Origin: Cyprinodon diabolis | Lineage: Eukaryota > Chordata > Actinopteri > Cyprinodontiformes > Cyprinodontidae | Reading direction: 5' to 3' | Assembly: GCA_030533445.1 (NCBI GenBank) | Contig: CM060069.1 | Coordinates: forward strand, 29,203,337 to 29,267,336 | DNA length: 64,000 nucleotides | In this document: in pieces, positions 36,879 to 46,565 of the stretch | Layout: each line of letters begins with the position of its first letter | Numbering within the stretch: the first letter of the stretch is position 1 | The notes under the pieces: generated by a model | What the model was told of the DNA's origin: nothing | Seen by the model: the letters and a program-made list of their open reading frames with translations, nothing else | The model's database searches: none | Made by a program: the position numbers and the translations under genes

Positions 36879-37545
36879 GCAGAACACAACGGAGTCTGAA
36901 GGAAAGTTTACCAAGGTTTATTGAAAGATGTACAATGATATAATACTGGATCTGGTTCTGGTACTGGTCCGGGACTGGTCTCAGAGTTTCTGGAGAGATG
37001 AGAGTTAGCCAGGCTGATGATGGATTGATAGAGAGAAGAATCAAGATGTACCTTGAGGAGATTGTAACAGAGCCGTGAGGGGAGATACCGTAGGTCCAGA
37101 GTCAATGATGTGGCAGAGAGTTTAAGCAGCAACAGCGTCTAGTTCCGAGCTAGAAGGTTTCTGGCTTGGGTTTGTTCCTTGCTCTATCCAAGAGCTGAAG
37201 AAGGAATCCAAACTGAGATCTTCAGGTTTGGCTTTCATGAGCAGGCAGGCAGGTTTCTAGGTGGAGCCCATCCAGAGCTTCAGGATTTCCTGTGAGCAAA
37301 AAATACAAAGGCGATTAGAAGACTAGTTCCTCTCTAGAGTCTACTAGTAAAGTTCAGACGTTCTGAGGCTCAGGTTCGCTAACCAAACTAGGTCAACACT
37401 CCGGCGTCGAAGGAAGGTCTGGCAGCTGCTTAAGTAGTGTGGACCTCTGATGGGCTGATGTTCTCCAGGTGTGTAGAGGAATCAGCTCAGGAGGCCCACA
37501 GCGCTCTCTGCTGGAGATCAGGTGGCAGATCTCTGGATCCTGATA
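36846..37545 (-). repeat. LTR4 (outer 5' LTR of the array), 700 bp
   Basis: Carries about 13 substitutions and a 5-bp deletion not found in the other LTRs. Its outermost dinucleotide has changed: plus-strand TGATA instead of TGACA, so the element starts TA rather than TG. CTAAG follows immediately. As the 5' LTR it would drive transcription of the whole array. Confidence 0.92.
37395..37434 (-). promoter_or_regulatory. LTR4 core promoter and predicted RNA 5' end / self-primer
   Basis: On the minus strand a TATA-like CTTAAG (37434-37429) lies about 29 bp before GCCGGAGTGTT (37405-37395). That spacing is right for a transcription start at the self-primer sequence. The other three LTRs have the same layout, but with one substitution in the primer part (GCCGGAGTGAT). 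The start site is inferred from spacing and complementarity, not observed. Confidence 0.5.
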
Positions 37546-37550
37546 CTAAG
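37546..37550. repeat. target-site duplication CTAAG, right
   Basis: Exact partner of 21585-21589, directly after LTR4. Confidence 0.9.
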
Positions 37551-38152
37551 AAGGCTTGATTGTCAATTTAAAAGAAGCTTTTATAAATTACATTGAAGCC
37601 AACGCTAAACATAGTTTTTCATTAAAGCCTCATTTTAGTATTTTTTCATTGGTTCCGATGTCAAGAGCTAATTTTAGATGTTTTATTAGCTATTGGCAGA
37701 AAATCCTCATAATTAACAGTGTCATTAATGTATATAAATATTTTTTCTACTGAGTGAACTGAGTCACAGAAATAAATAACATTTTCATTCATATTCTAAT
37801 ATGTTAAATATGGATGCATTTTAGGTGTGATCGGATTGTAGAGCTTTATCATTGACATTAGTGGTAAAGTTCAATTAATTGTTCAATTGGTTGTCACATT
37901 TTACTGTCATGTTTTGACATGGCACACTTAAAGAAGTTTGAACTCTAAATCAAGATTCTTCCACACCGGTTTATACGGATATTTTTCATTAATGCCTCAC
38001 AGTCCTTAATCAGAACCTTAACCAAACCCTTTTATCTGCTTATTATTTCCTACTACAGGTGTGAAAGCTACATTTTGATAAAGGGAGTGGCAGCCTAGTG
38101 GTCAGGGCATAGAGCTTAGAATCAATGGCGTAACAACACAACATTAGGCCCA
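37551..38152. other. gene-free spacer with a SINE-head-like fragment
   Basis: AT-rich. Bases 38086-38125 (GGCAGCCTAGTGGTCAGGGC and following) resemble the tRNA-derived head of fish SINEs, including an A-box-like motif, but are not followed by a SINE body. The L2 element begins shortly after. Confidence 0.4.
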
Positions 38153-38155
38153 TAA

Positions 38156-38398
38156 GCAACAATTTTCTCTGGTCCCCTCCCTGATCTGACCAGTGATGAC
38201 ATGTTTAGCCGCATGTCGTCATTCAACCGCTGGTTGTCTAGGTGGTGTCCTGAAAACAACGTGGGCTACATTAATAATTGGCAATCCTTTTGGGGAAAGC
38301 CTGGTCTGATTCGGAGAGACGGCATCCATCCCACTTTGGATGGTGCAGCTCTTCTTTCTAGGAATCTGGCCACATTTATTAGTCCTCCAAAACCCTGA
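38156..38398 (+). pseudogene. C-terminal end of L2 ORF1 (SGNH/esterase-like)
   Basis: Partial. The readable frame starts just after a TAA at 38153-38155, the likely truncation junction. It contains SGPLP and then [12 protein letters not shown]. The Asp-x-x-His pair in DGIH fits the last catalytic block of the SGNH hydrolases found in CR1/L2 ORF1 proteins. The N-terminal catalytic Ser block is missing. It ends at UGA 38396-38398, which is in the same frame as ORF2. Confidence 0.6.
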
Positions 38399-41300
38399 CC
38401 ACCCAGGGTGCAGACCAGGAAGCAGAGTTGTAGTTTAACACACATCTCTGCAGCTTCTCTACTGTTACCCACTCTTTACTCCATCCAGACAGTGTCTTGC
38501 CCACGACCAAAATCTAATAAATTAGCAAAGATTCCCAAAGAAGTAAATCATGATAATCTAATTAAAATCAAAATAACTCCAATTGGGGAAAAAGTTAAAA
38601 CAATTAAATGCGGTCTGTTTAACATAAGATCGCTTTCCTCTAAAAGTCTGCTAGTTAATGACTTGATTTGTGATAATCACATTGACTTGTTTTGCCTTAC
38701 AGAAACCTGGCTGCAGCAAGAGGATTATGTGAGCATAAACGAGGCAACTCCTTCAAGCTATTTAAATTTTCACATACCCAGAAGTTCTGGGCGAGGAGGA
38801 GGAGTAGCAACAATCTTCCAGTCTGACTTACTGATTACTCCCAAAACAGTTAATACCTACAACTCTTTTGAACATTTAACCCTTAATTTCCCTCATCCAA
38901 ATTTCAAGGCAAGAAAACCTCTTCTTCTTGTAACTTTGTATCGTCCGCCAGGTCCTTACTCTGAATTTTTAGATGAGTTTTCAGAGTTCCTTTCTGATTT
39001 GGTATTAAATACTGACAGGGTCATCATAGTGGGAGATTTTAACATCCATGCTGACATTGAAGGCGATAGCTTAAGAGCAGCCTTTAATGCTATCTTAGAC
39101 ACTATTGGCTTTGTTCAAAATGTGAATAGTCCCACACATTCTCATCTTCATACTTTGGATCTTGTGCTGACATACGGCATAGAATGTGAAGAAATAACAG
39201 TATTTCCTCACAACCCTGTCCTCTCTGACCACTTTCTAATAACCTTCAGGATTACTTTAACAGAGTTCTCCTCCCCCAAAAGAAGGTTCAATTTTAGTAG
39301 ATCTTTATCAGATAGTGCAGTTATAAATTTTAAAGAATCGGCTTCACTTTCTCTCTCCTCTGTGTCGCTGAGCAGTGCTGCAGAGTGCAAAAGTATAGCT
39401 TATTCCCCTTCACAGGTTGATGATTTTGTTGATGGGGTTGCTAGTTCTCTGCGTACTGCCTTAGACAACGCAGCTCCTTTGAAAATGAAAACCGTTAAAA
39501 ATAGAAAGCTTGCTCCTTGGTTTAATGCAGAGCTGCGTACTTTGAAGCAAAATGCTAGGAAACTGGAGAGAAAATATCGCTCCACAGGCCTGCAGGAGTC
39601 CTTCCTAGTCTGGAAAAATGGTTTACTGCTGTATAAGAGGACCCTTTGTAAAGCAAGAGCAGCATACTTCTCCTCATTAATAGAGGAGAATAACAATAAT
39701 CCTAGATTTCTTTTTAATACAGTTGCCAAACTCACCCAGAGCCATAGCTCTGTTGAACCGTCCATTCCACCTGCTCTTAACAGCAATGATTTTATGGGAT
39801 TCTTTATAAATAAGATTGATCTTATTAAAAATAAGATCATAAGCACTCCTCTATCCGCGATTGTACCTGAGGTAGTCATGGAATCTGAACCGGGTTTAGA
39901 CTGCTTTGATCCAGTTGAACTTTCTGAATTAGCAAAATTATTGTCTTCATCTAAGCCTTCAACTTGTATGTTAGATCCAGTTCCAACCAGGTTATTTAAG
40001 GAGGTATTCCCTTTGATCTCCTCCTCCATTTTAGATGTGATTAATCTATCTCTGTTACAGGGATATGTACCTAAAGCTTTTAAGGTTGCTGTAATTAAAC
40101 CTCTGCTTAAGAAACCGTCTCTTGACCCAGATGACTTGGTTAATTATAGACCTATATCCAATCTTCCTTTCTTATCCAAAATTCTTGAGAAAGTAGTTGC
40201 CAAACAAGTTTGCGACCACTTACACCATAATGAACTTTTTGAAGAGTTTCAGTCTGGCTTTAGAGCTCATCATAGCACTGAAACAGCTCTGGTGAAAGTC
40301 ACTAATGATATTCTCATGGCCTCAGATAATGGACTTGTATCTGTGCTCGTCCTGTTGGATCTTAGTGCTGCATTTGATACAGTTGACCATAATATTCTTT
40401 TAGAAAGACTTGAATATTTTGTTGGAATTAAAGGAACAGCACTAGACTGGTTTAAATTCTATCTATCTGATCGAATTCAGTTTGTTTATGTTAATGATAG
40501 ATCTTCAACACACTCAAAGGTTACCTGTGGAGTACCACAGGGATCAGTGCTAGGACCAATTCTCTTTACTTTATACATGCTCCCAATTGGTAGAGTTATT
40601 AGACAGCATGGGATTAATTTCCACTGTTATGCTGATGATACCCAGCTATATCTGTCTATAAATCCAGATGAAGCTAACCCATTACATAGATTACAAGCAT
40701 GTCTTGAAGACATAAAAACCTGGATGACTCTTAACTTTCTGCTTCTGAATGCAGACAAAACAGAAGTTATAATCTTTGGACCAGAGTCTCTGAAAAAGAA
40801 GCTGATTAGCCAGTCACTTCATTTGGATGGGATTAAACTGATTTCAGATAATAAAGTAAAAAATCTTGGTGTTATTTTTGATCAGGACCTGTCATTTAAA
40901 TCCCAGATCAAAGAGGTTTCTAGAATTTCCTTCTTTCATCTGAGGAACATTGCAAAAATTAGAAATCTCCTGTCCAGGGGTGATGCTGAGAAACTAGTCC
41001 ATGCATTTGTTACTTCAAGGCTGGACTATTGTAATTCTTTACTATCAGGAAGTCCACAAACTGTAGTTAAAAGCCTTCAGCTGATCCAAAATGCTGCAGC
41101 CAGAGTTCTGATGAAAATTAAAAAGAGAGATCATATCTCTCCTATCCTGGCTTCTCTTCATTGGCTTCCTGTTAAATCAAGAATAGAATTTAAAATCCTC
41201 CTTCTCACATATAAAGCCTTAAATGGCCAAGCTCCATCTTATATCAGAGATCTGATTGTTCCTTATGTTCCTAACAGAGCACTTCGCTCTCAATCTGCAG

Positions 41301-41470
41301 GTTTACTAGTGGTTCCTAGAATTTCTAAAAGTAGAATGGGAGGCAGATCTTTTAGTTATCAGGCTCCTCTCCTGTGGAACCAACTACCAGTTTTAGTCCG
41401 TGAGGCAGACACTCTGTCTACTTTTAAGACTAGGCTTAAAACTTTCCTTTTTGATAAAGCTTATAGTTAG
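38399..41470 (+). CDS. L2 ORF2: AP endonuclease and reverse transcriptase
   Basis: Makes the element's target-primed reverse-transcription enzyme. The frame is open from the ORF1 stop to 41470 (1023 codons). Numbering from the GTG at 38408, endonuclease motifs are FNIRS (71-75), TETW (98-101), GDFN (209-212), TLDLVL (249-254) and SDH (273-275). The RT region has DLSAAFD (D651), [10 protein letters not shown] and YADD (741-744), followed by the usual C-terminal LINE region. All catalytic residues I can see are intact. There is no ATG before residue 360 (39485), beyond the whole endonuclease, so translation must continue from ORF1 through the UGA, re-initiate at a non-AUG codon, or the UGA is a mutation. 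One oddity is FKFYL where copy B has FKSYL. Confidence 0.88.
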   Translation, partial: PPRVQTRKQSCSLTHISAASLLLPTLYSIQTVSCPRPKSNKLAKIPKEVNHDNLIKIKITPIGEKVKTIKCGLFNIRSLSSKSLLVNDLICDNHIDLFCLTETWLQQEDYVSINEATPSSYLNFHIPRSSGRGGGVATIFQSDLLITPKTVNTYNSFEHLTLNFPHPNFKARKPLLLVTLYRPPGPYSEFLDEFSEFLSDLVLNTDRVIIVGDFNIHADIEGDSLRAAFNAILDTIGFVQNVNSPTHSHLHTLDLVLTYGIECEEITVFPHNPVLSDHFLITFRITLTEFSSPKRRFNFSRSLSDSAVINFKESASLSLSSVSLSSAAECKSIAYSPSQVDDFVDGVASSLRTALDNAAPLKMKTVKNRKLAPWFNAELRTLKQNARKLERKYRSTGLQESFLVWKNGLLLYKRTLCKARAAYFSSLIEENNNNPRFLFNTVAKLTQSHSSVEPSIPPALNSNDFMGFFINKIDLIKNKIISTPLSAIVPEVVMESEPGLDCFDPVELSELAKLLSSSKPSTCMLDPVPTRLFKEVFPLISSSILDVINLSLLQGYVPKAFKVAVIKPLLKKPSLDPDDLVNYRPISNLPFLSKILEKVVAKQVCDHLHHNELFEEFQSGFRAHHSTETALVKVTNDILMASDNGLVSVLVLLDLSAAFDTVDHNILLERLEYFVGIKGTALDWFKFYLSDRIQFVYVNDRSSTHSKVTCGVPQGSVLGPILFTLYMLPIGRVIRQHGINFHCYADDTQLYLSINPDEANPLHRLQACLEDIKTWMTLNFLLLNADKTEVIIFGPESLKKKLISQSLHLDGIKLISDNKVKNLGVIFDQDLSFKSQIKEVSRISFFHLRNIAKIRNLLSRGDAEKLVHAFVTSRLDYCNSLLSGSPQTVVKSLQLIQNAAARVLMKIKKRDHISPILASLHWLPVKSRIEFKILLLTYKALNGQAPSYIRDLIVPYVPNRALRSQSAGLLVVPRISKSRMGGRSFSYQAPLLWNQLPVLVREADTLSTFKTRLKTFLFDKAYS

Positions 41471-42203
41471 GGTGGCTCAGGTTATCCTGAGCTCTCTCTC
41501 TATAGTTATGCTGCTATAGGCTTAGACTTTTGGAGGACATAGGGACCCCCATTTCATCATTCTGCTTCATTCTCTCTCTGTTCTCCTATTCTGCAGAATC
41601 TGTTTGTTCAATCTCTAACCTTCTGCTCTCTCTGCTTTTCCTCAGAGTAGCTTTGCCTCGTCTGTTCCTGTTTGGCTGTGACGTCATCCAGGAAAGAAAC
41701 ATCAGCTGTGCTGCTTCCATCAACACCCTTGTTTGTAGATGTTGGAGATCGGCCTGTCTTCCAGTGTGGTCCTGTTTCTCTGGCCGTGGCTGGGTGGATG
41801 TGCTCTCTTCATCCTCTGGCATGGGAGCTGCCTTGGAGCTCGTCTGCCTGGCTGTGTGTTTCCTGGACGGGGCCGCCTTTTACAGCTGCTTTTTGTATCT
41901 CTGCTTCTGTCTCCTTGAACCCCAGTCGGCCTTGGCAGATGGCCGCTCACACTGAGCCTGGTTCTGCTGGAGGTTTCTTCCTGTTAAAAGGGAGTTTTTC
42001 CTCTCCACTGTCGCTACAAGCATGCTTAGTGTGAGGGATTGTATTTGAGTCAATGAGTCAATGCAATCAACTGGTTTTCCTTAGATAGAAAACTTTATCA
42101 ATTTGACTGTATGATCTGCTTGAACTGTAAAGTGCCTTGAGATGACATGTGTTGTGAATTTGGCGCTATATAAATAAACTGAATTGAATTGAATTGAATA
42201 TCT
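41471..42203 (+). other. L2 copy A 3' UTR and tail
   Basis: Noncoding. The 141- and 120-codon ORFs here are chance, as both L2 copies share them through nucleotide identity. The last ~75 bp form the conserved stem-loop region used by the RT to recognise its RNA, then (TTGAA)n. Confidence 0.75.
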
Positions 42204-42825
42204 GAGTGGGCCCAGACCTTGCTGCTGATAACGTCCACCTCTCCCTCTTCGGTTCTTTGAAAGAACTTTTTTATTTTGGGAAGATTTTTCCGTTCTTCCA
42301 GCAGCTCTTCTTTGTTTTTTCTTTTCTGGAATCCGCTTAAGTACCTCATTTTGGTATCCATCGTCACTAACACATCGCATGTAACGGTTATGGTTTAATC
42401 TGCGCTCTGGATTACCCATAATTCAAAGTCGTAGAGTAAAAAATAAATTTGCTTAGATACATCTTTCTTTTAAGATCTTTATTGCAGTTTGAAACATATT
42501 AAATGATTGTATTTTTTACCAACCGTCTACTGAACTATACACAGTTATTAACATATTAATTAAAAGTACCACTGTATGCTTTTCTATTGGTGTCGTGTTA
42601 TAAAGGCTCACCATCCTGTTGAAATCTGCCATGTGTTGGGGTATAAATACGGTTTCGTCGGTCAATCTAGTATCAAGTGGGGTTTAAGAGGATTTTTTCA
42701 CACCATTACATCTGCAATGAGACGTCCTAGTCCACATTCGCGTAGGGGGCTACCAGGTGTCAGTGACGGGGCCCCTAAGAGGTCGGAGGCCCCTAAGCAA
42801 CTGCAGTCTCTGCTTACCAATAGTT
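42204..42825. other. gene-free spacer
   Basis: No supported gene. Minus-strand ORFs of 91-112 codons overlap the L2 tail and have no motif. Confidence 0.45.
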
Positions 42826-43024
42826 GCCACATTGCTTAGAATCCTGAGGTTCTGATTTTGATCCCCACTCCCACAGACTGCCACTCTTGGTCCCTGAGTA
42901 AAGACCCTTAACCCCACATTGCTCCCCGGGTGCTGCACAATGGCAGCCCACCGCTTCCCAAGGGGATGGATTAAATGAAGAAGTCAATTTCTCCAATGTG
43001 AGATCAATAAAGTTCAATTATTAT
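42826..43024 (+). mobile_element. probable SINE
   Basis: Contains GCTTAGAATCCTGAGGTTCT and a degenerate B-box-like GATTTTGATCC, followed by a body with CCCTTAACCCCACATTGCTC and CCCGGGTGCTGCA. The tail is GATCAATAAAGTTC. This follows the layout of tRNA-derived fish SINEs. The 5' head is diverged or truncated. Family not assigned. Confidence 0.5.
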
Positions 43025-44985
43025 AATGTGTTAACTGCTATTTTATAATCCTACATTAGAAATTTTCAGAAAGGCCTTTTTTTAGACAGGAGGATTTCAC
43101 CTTATCTTCAGGTATCCTTTAATTATAAGATGGATGGATGCTCCTCGTGGAAAAGTGTATCATCAGTATCAGCTGGGGAGTAATACATACTGTTCCCTCA
43201 TACTGAAGATGGAAAGAGCTATCCCAGCAGTGTTATCTGATATTACTGGATAGTATCTGTGCCCTTGGCAAATCTTAATTGAGCCTCTTTGATGGAAGCA
43301 CTAATTAAGAAACCAGAGAGAGATTGTTTTCAATCAAAACATGCTACCGCAGTGAAGACATTTTTATTCCAGGGACACTCATGCATTGCAATTGGTTTGA
43401 CTATAGTAGAGTACAGTACTGAAGCTGGATTAGTCTGCCTAAGATCATAGTGTATACAACAAAGAATGAGTGGAAATTTCCCAGATACAAAATTAGAAAA
43501 AAAACCATCACAGCACATTTGAGAGACATTTAAAGTCCAAAATATCTTATTAAAGCTCAAGACACTGTTTGTATCACTCAAACCACCATAAAGGAGAGAA
43601 GCCTCTGCAGACCTCTAAGCCTCCAGCTTTCAGACTCTCACAATGTCTGCCTGCTTTAATATGTGGGGAGAGACATTAATGCTGACATAAAGCTTTAACA
43701 GGATCACAGAGAAACGAAACGAGCAGGGGTCACAGCTGGGAGAACAGAGCTTCCAGGGGGCAGGATTGATGCAGTAGAAGGGGCGGTAGGGGAGAAGGAG
43801 GTGATAAAATGAGTGAGAAGGTCAAAGAGGAGGGAGTAGCAGAAACAGGAGGCAGCTGAATTATGTTTGACTTCAAATAAGGCGAAATGTGTGAAGGAGA
43901 GATTCAGACAGGGATGCAGGCTTAAGGAAGAAGAGAGACTGGGGTGTGAGTAGGATTAGTGAGGCAAGACAAAGGCCCTGCGCTGCAGAGCGAGCTGGAG
44001 CTGTTCATTTCCATTAGCCATGAATCATCACGTTATTCTGTTTCTTTCCCCTTCTTTTTGCATTTTTCTGTTAATCTTTATTACACTAAGGAGAATAACT
44101 GCTCTCTTTGTTTTTATTGTATGTATATCACCTTTTGTCTGTGTTATCCACGACATTTTACAACCTAATCTGTGCAGCTCTTTAGTTTCATCATCAGCTT
44201 ATTTAGAAGCATCAGTCAATTCATATGCATGATTAAAATAAAAAGGTGTCACATAATTTTTATCCATAGTTTACTGGAATAATTATTCTTTAGAAAACTT
44301 TTTACTTCTACTCCTTACATTCTTTTACAATTATCTTTATTTTTTACTACTTACATTTCAAACATAGACTAATTTTCATTATGGCCTGTTGGTATTTAAA
44401 AAAAAAAATAAATAAATAATCAAAATATTTAGTTTCATCCAGACAATTAATTTTTTTTTGTTATTGAACTCAGTGCTGCACCAATTTGTCTTTCACCTCA
44501 TACCAAAAATAAATATATTTTAAAACTGAAAAAATTAAGTATAAGGAAGTCACCATCCAGAATATTAGAAAATGTTCCTTTAATAAGGTAGTGCAGTAAC
44601 CAGTATAGGGTTTAATTAATCTTTTTTTTTCCTGCATTACTTTTACTTTTTTTTGTTAAGTAATTTTACATTTTAGCTTCACTTGAGTAAAATACTTAAA
44701 TTAATACTTTAACTTCTTCTAAAATGTTTTTAAACAGTAAGATTTATACTTCTACTTATGAAGATTAATACTTTTAAAACCTCTGGTTGTGTTCTAGACC
44801 TGTTATATTACATAGATGAGCCAAACTATGCATGTGACTCTGCTCAACACAAATGAAAGAAATACTTTGATGAATAGAAGTACTCTGGATACCAGTTTCC
44901 ATTTGCATATTAAGGAAGTATTTTAGCCATTAATAGAAAGATCTAAAAAGTTTTACGAGATCAGCGCTAAAGGATTTGAGTTGGG
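43025..44985. other. gene-free region
   Basis: Includes a purine-rich stretch (43720-43960) and AT-rich sequence. ORFs at 43959-44232 are short and without motifs. Confidence 0.45.
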
Positions 44986-44989
44986 ATTC

Positions 44990-45845
44990 CCGTTCTAAAT
45001 CATTACAAATGTAAGCTGTTGAAAAGCATCCCAATTACCCTGATTCATTGGAAACAGCTGCTTCATTCAACTCAACAGGTGAAAAACAGCCGCTTTCTGC
45101 AGCTTTTTAGTGGACAGTCATCGCTGAGAGAAATGAGCTTAGTGAAGCTCTGCAGCTGTGCTCTGTGGCTGCTCACAAGTCAGGAAAAGGCTTTAAGGCT
45201 ATTTATAAGTCCTTTAAAGTTGCAATCACTACAATCCAAAGTGTTATCAAAAAAGTACAAGACCTTCTGCACCATCGAAAACTCAGGGGAAGCTAAAAGT
45301 GAAATCTGTGCTGGTCAGGAAGGTTGTAAAGAGGTGAAGAAGAATACAAAGATTACAACCAAGGCCATCCTAGTGAATGTTTGCAACGTTCCTAGTAAGC
45401 AAACCAACAGTCACTGTACAATGCCTTTAACCCTAAGAACGCTCATCCAGAGTGTTAACAGTGGTAGACCCACTGCTTTGGGAGTGTTTTTCACCAAATA
45501 TGAGGAAACTCAAACATATTAAACAGCACAAAACAGCATGAAAAGGTGACATCATGGTTCTTAACAGGCAGTCTGCAGAGAAAGTTGGCTTTGGGCCCCA
45601 GTGGACATTTCAACAGAACTATGACTCAAAACACACAGCAAAAATGGTGCAGGAATGGTTATCAGGCAAAAGCATTGACGTTTCACAGTGAGATAGCTAG
45701 AGAACAATTTAAATCCAATTGAGAATATTTGGAGGGAGCTACTCCTTAAGGATAGAGGTCCTCCTTATCCTCCTCTATCCTTAAGGAGTTGAAAATTAAT
45801 GCTATTAATGAATGGACAGAAATACCAGTGGAGACGAGAATATTT
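44990..45845 (+). pseudogene. degraded Tc1-like transposase
   Basis: Pieces of a Tc1 transposase lie in order across several frames. First is SGKGFKAIYKSFKVAITTIQ (about 45179-45238), the helix-turn-helix DNA-binding part. Then come a DSKHTAKMVQEWL-like piece (about 45630), NPIENIWRE (about 45717-45745) and EWTEIPVET (about 45811-45835). The DDE catalytic region is largely unreadable, and frameshifts and stops are many. Terminal inverted repeats were not found. The long ORF at 45019-45522 is a frameshifted shadow of this relic. Confidence 0.65.
45741..45789. repeat. perfect 18-bp hairpin inside the Tc1 relic
   Basis: ACTCCTTAAGGATAGAGG at 45741-45758 is perfectly complemented at 45772-45789, with a 13-nt loop. 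It interrupts the normal Tc1 order between WREL and the EWTEIPVET block, so it looks like a local inverted duplication. Confidence 0.85.
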
Positions 45846-46189
45846 CTTCAGGTATTTTTCTATATGGTTTTTTATTAATTTTTAGTCCATTTGTGTATGT
45901 ATTATATATTGTATACTATATATCATATATAGTATATTGTATGTTTTGTACTGTCTATAGCTATAGATTCTGTATTCTGTATATCTAATTTGTCCGCACC
46001 ATCAACACCAAGTCAAATTCCTTGTAAGTGCAAACCTACTTGGCGATAAACTTAATTCTAATTCTGATTTATTCATGTTTGAATATCTGTTTCTGTGCAG
46101 AATTTAATAAATTTCAATTAGATTGGATTGTCAGATGCTTGTTAACTCTGATTCTTACTCAGCTAATCACAAAACAGCATCTCAGTGAA

Positions 46190-46440
46190 CATTGGTATCT
46201 GACAGAGTGCAGGAAATTTATTGAAGTCCAACCTGAGCATCCGAATGAGTAGGAAATAAGATTTTATGATGCTTTGAGCACAGTTGCTCAGGCCAGATGG
46301 GCTGGTCTAAGTATTTCAGATGATTCACAGAGTGTTTGATCCACAAACACTTGATGCATGGATGAAAAAACCTTGTTGATGTCAGAACTCAGAAAAGCTC
46401 AGTGAAAGCCTCTTCTTTCATCTGAAAAGACAGTGCTACC
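46190..46440. repeat. possible second Tc1-family fragment
   Basis: GGCTGGTCTAAGTATTTCAG and CCTTGTTGATGTCAGAACTC resemble a common fish Tc1-like repeat with highly similar wording. Heavily diverged, with no frame. Recognised from memory only. Confidence 0.3.
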
Positions 46441-46565
46441 ATTTAGGATTACCCAGAATGTGTAAAAAAAAATGCAAACATTATATAAAATGTAGCTTGA
46501 ATGATAAATTCATTGGTTTCAACATTTGTAAAGCAATCTTTGTAATTTAAAATATGTTTTTAATG

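Larger units (their letters stand above)
21590..37545 (-). mobile_element. tandem array of a sushi-like Ty3/gypsy chromovirus (4 LTRs, 3 internal regions)
   Basis: In element (minus-strand) order: LTR4, internal 3, LTR3, internal 2, LTR2, internal 1, LTR1. LTR ends repeat at spacings of 5091, 5091 and 5080 bp. Neighbouring copies share a single LTR, and CTAAG flanks only the outside. This indicates one insertion later expanded by LTR-LTR unequal recombination, not three independent insertions. Each internal region encodes gag with a CCHC knuckle, then protease, RT, RNase H, integrase and a C-terminal chromodomain: the chromovirus order (sushi-ichi lineage in fish). All three pol genes are broken in the same two ways. 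Copy-to-copy identity is very high, so amplification is recent. Confidence 0.95.
38153..42203 (+). mobile_element. L2-type LINE, copy A, 5'-truncated but with long open ORF2
   Basis: Contains the end of ORF1 (esterase-like), an uninterrupted ORF2 with endonuclease and RT, a ~640-bp 3' UTR, and a 3' tail. The tail has GTGCCTTGAG, then GGCGCTATATAAATAAACTG and TTGAA repeats, the recognised L2/UnaL2-type fish LINE end. The 5' truncation lies inside ORF1. A second copy at 46566-49407 is ~99% identical in the shared protein, so the family moved recently. No clean target duplication was seen. Confidence 0.88.

Noticed and set aside
21590..37545. CRISPR-like or satellite interpretation of the 5.1-kb periodicity
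   Set aside because: The repeat unit is a chromovirus with LTRs, gag and pol, which explains the period completely.
39400..40029. 209-codon minus-strand ORF (and its twin at 46608-47237)
   Set aside because: It is the antisense of L2 ORF2. It is conserved between copies only through nucleotide identity.
41530..42034. 141- and 120-codon ORFs after L2 ORF2, repeated at 48736-49240
   Set aside because: They sit in the L2 3' UTR, overlap each other in different frames and have no known domain.
38086..42826. One SINE split by insertion of the L2 element
   Set aside because: The SINE head at 38086 and the SINE body at 42826 do not abut the L2 ends; over 600 bp of unrelated sequence lies between the L2 tail and the body.
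45019..45522. 167-codon ORF as a novel gene
   Set aside because: The neighbouring frame reads as Tc1 DNA-binding sequence, so this is a shifted relic.
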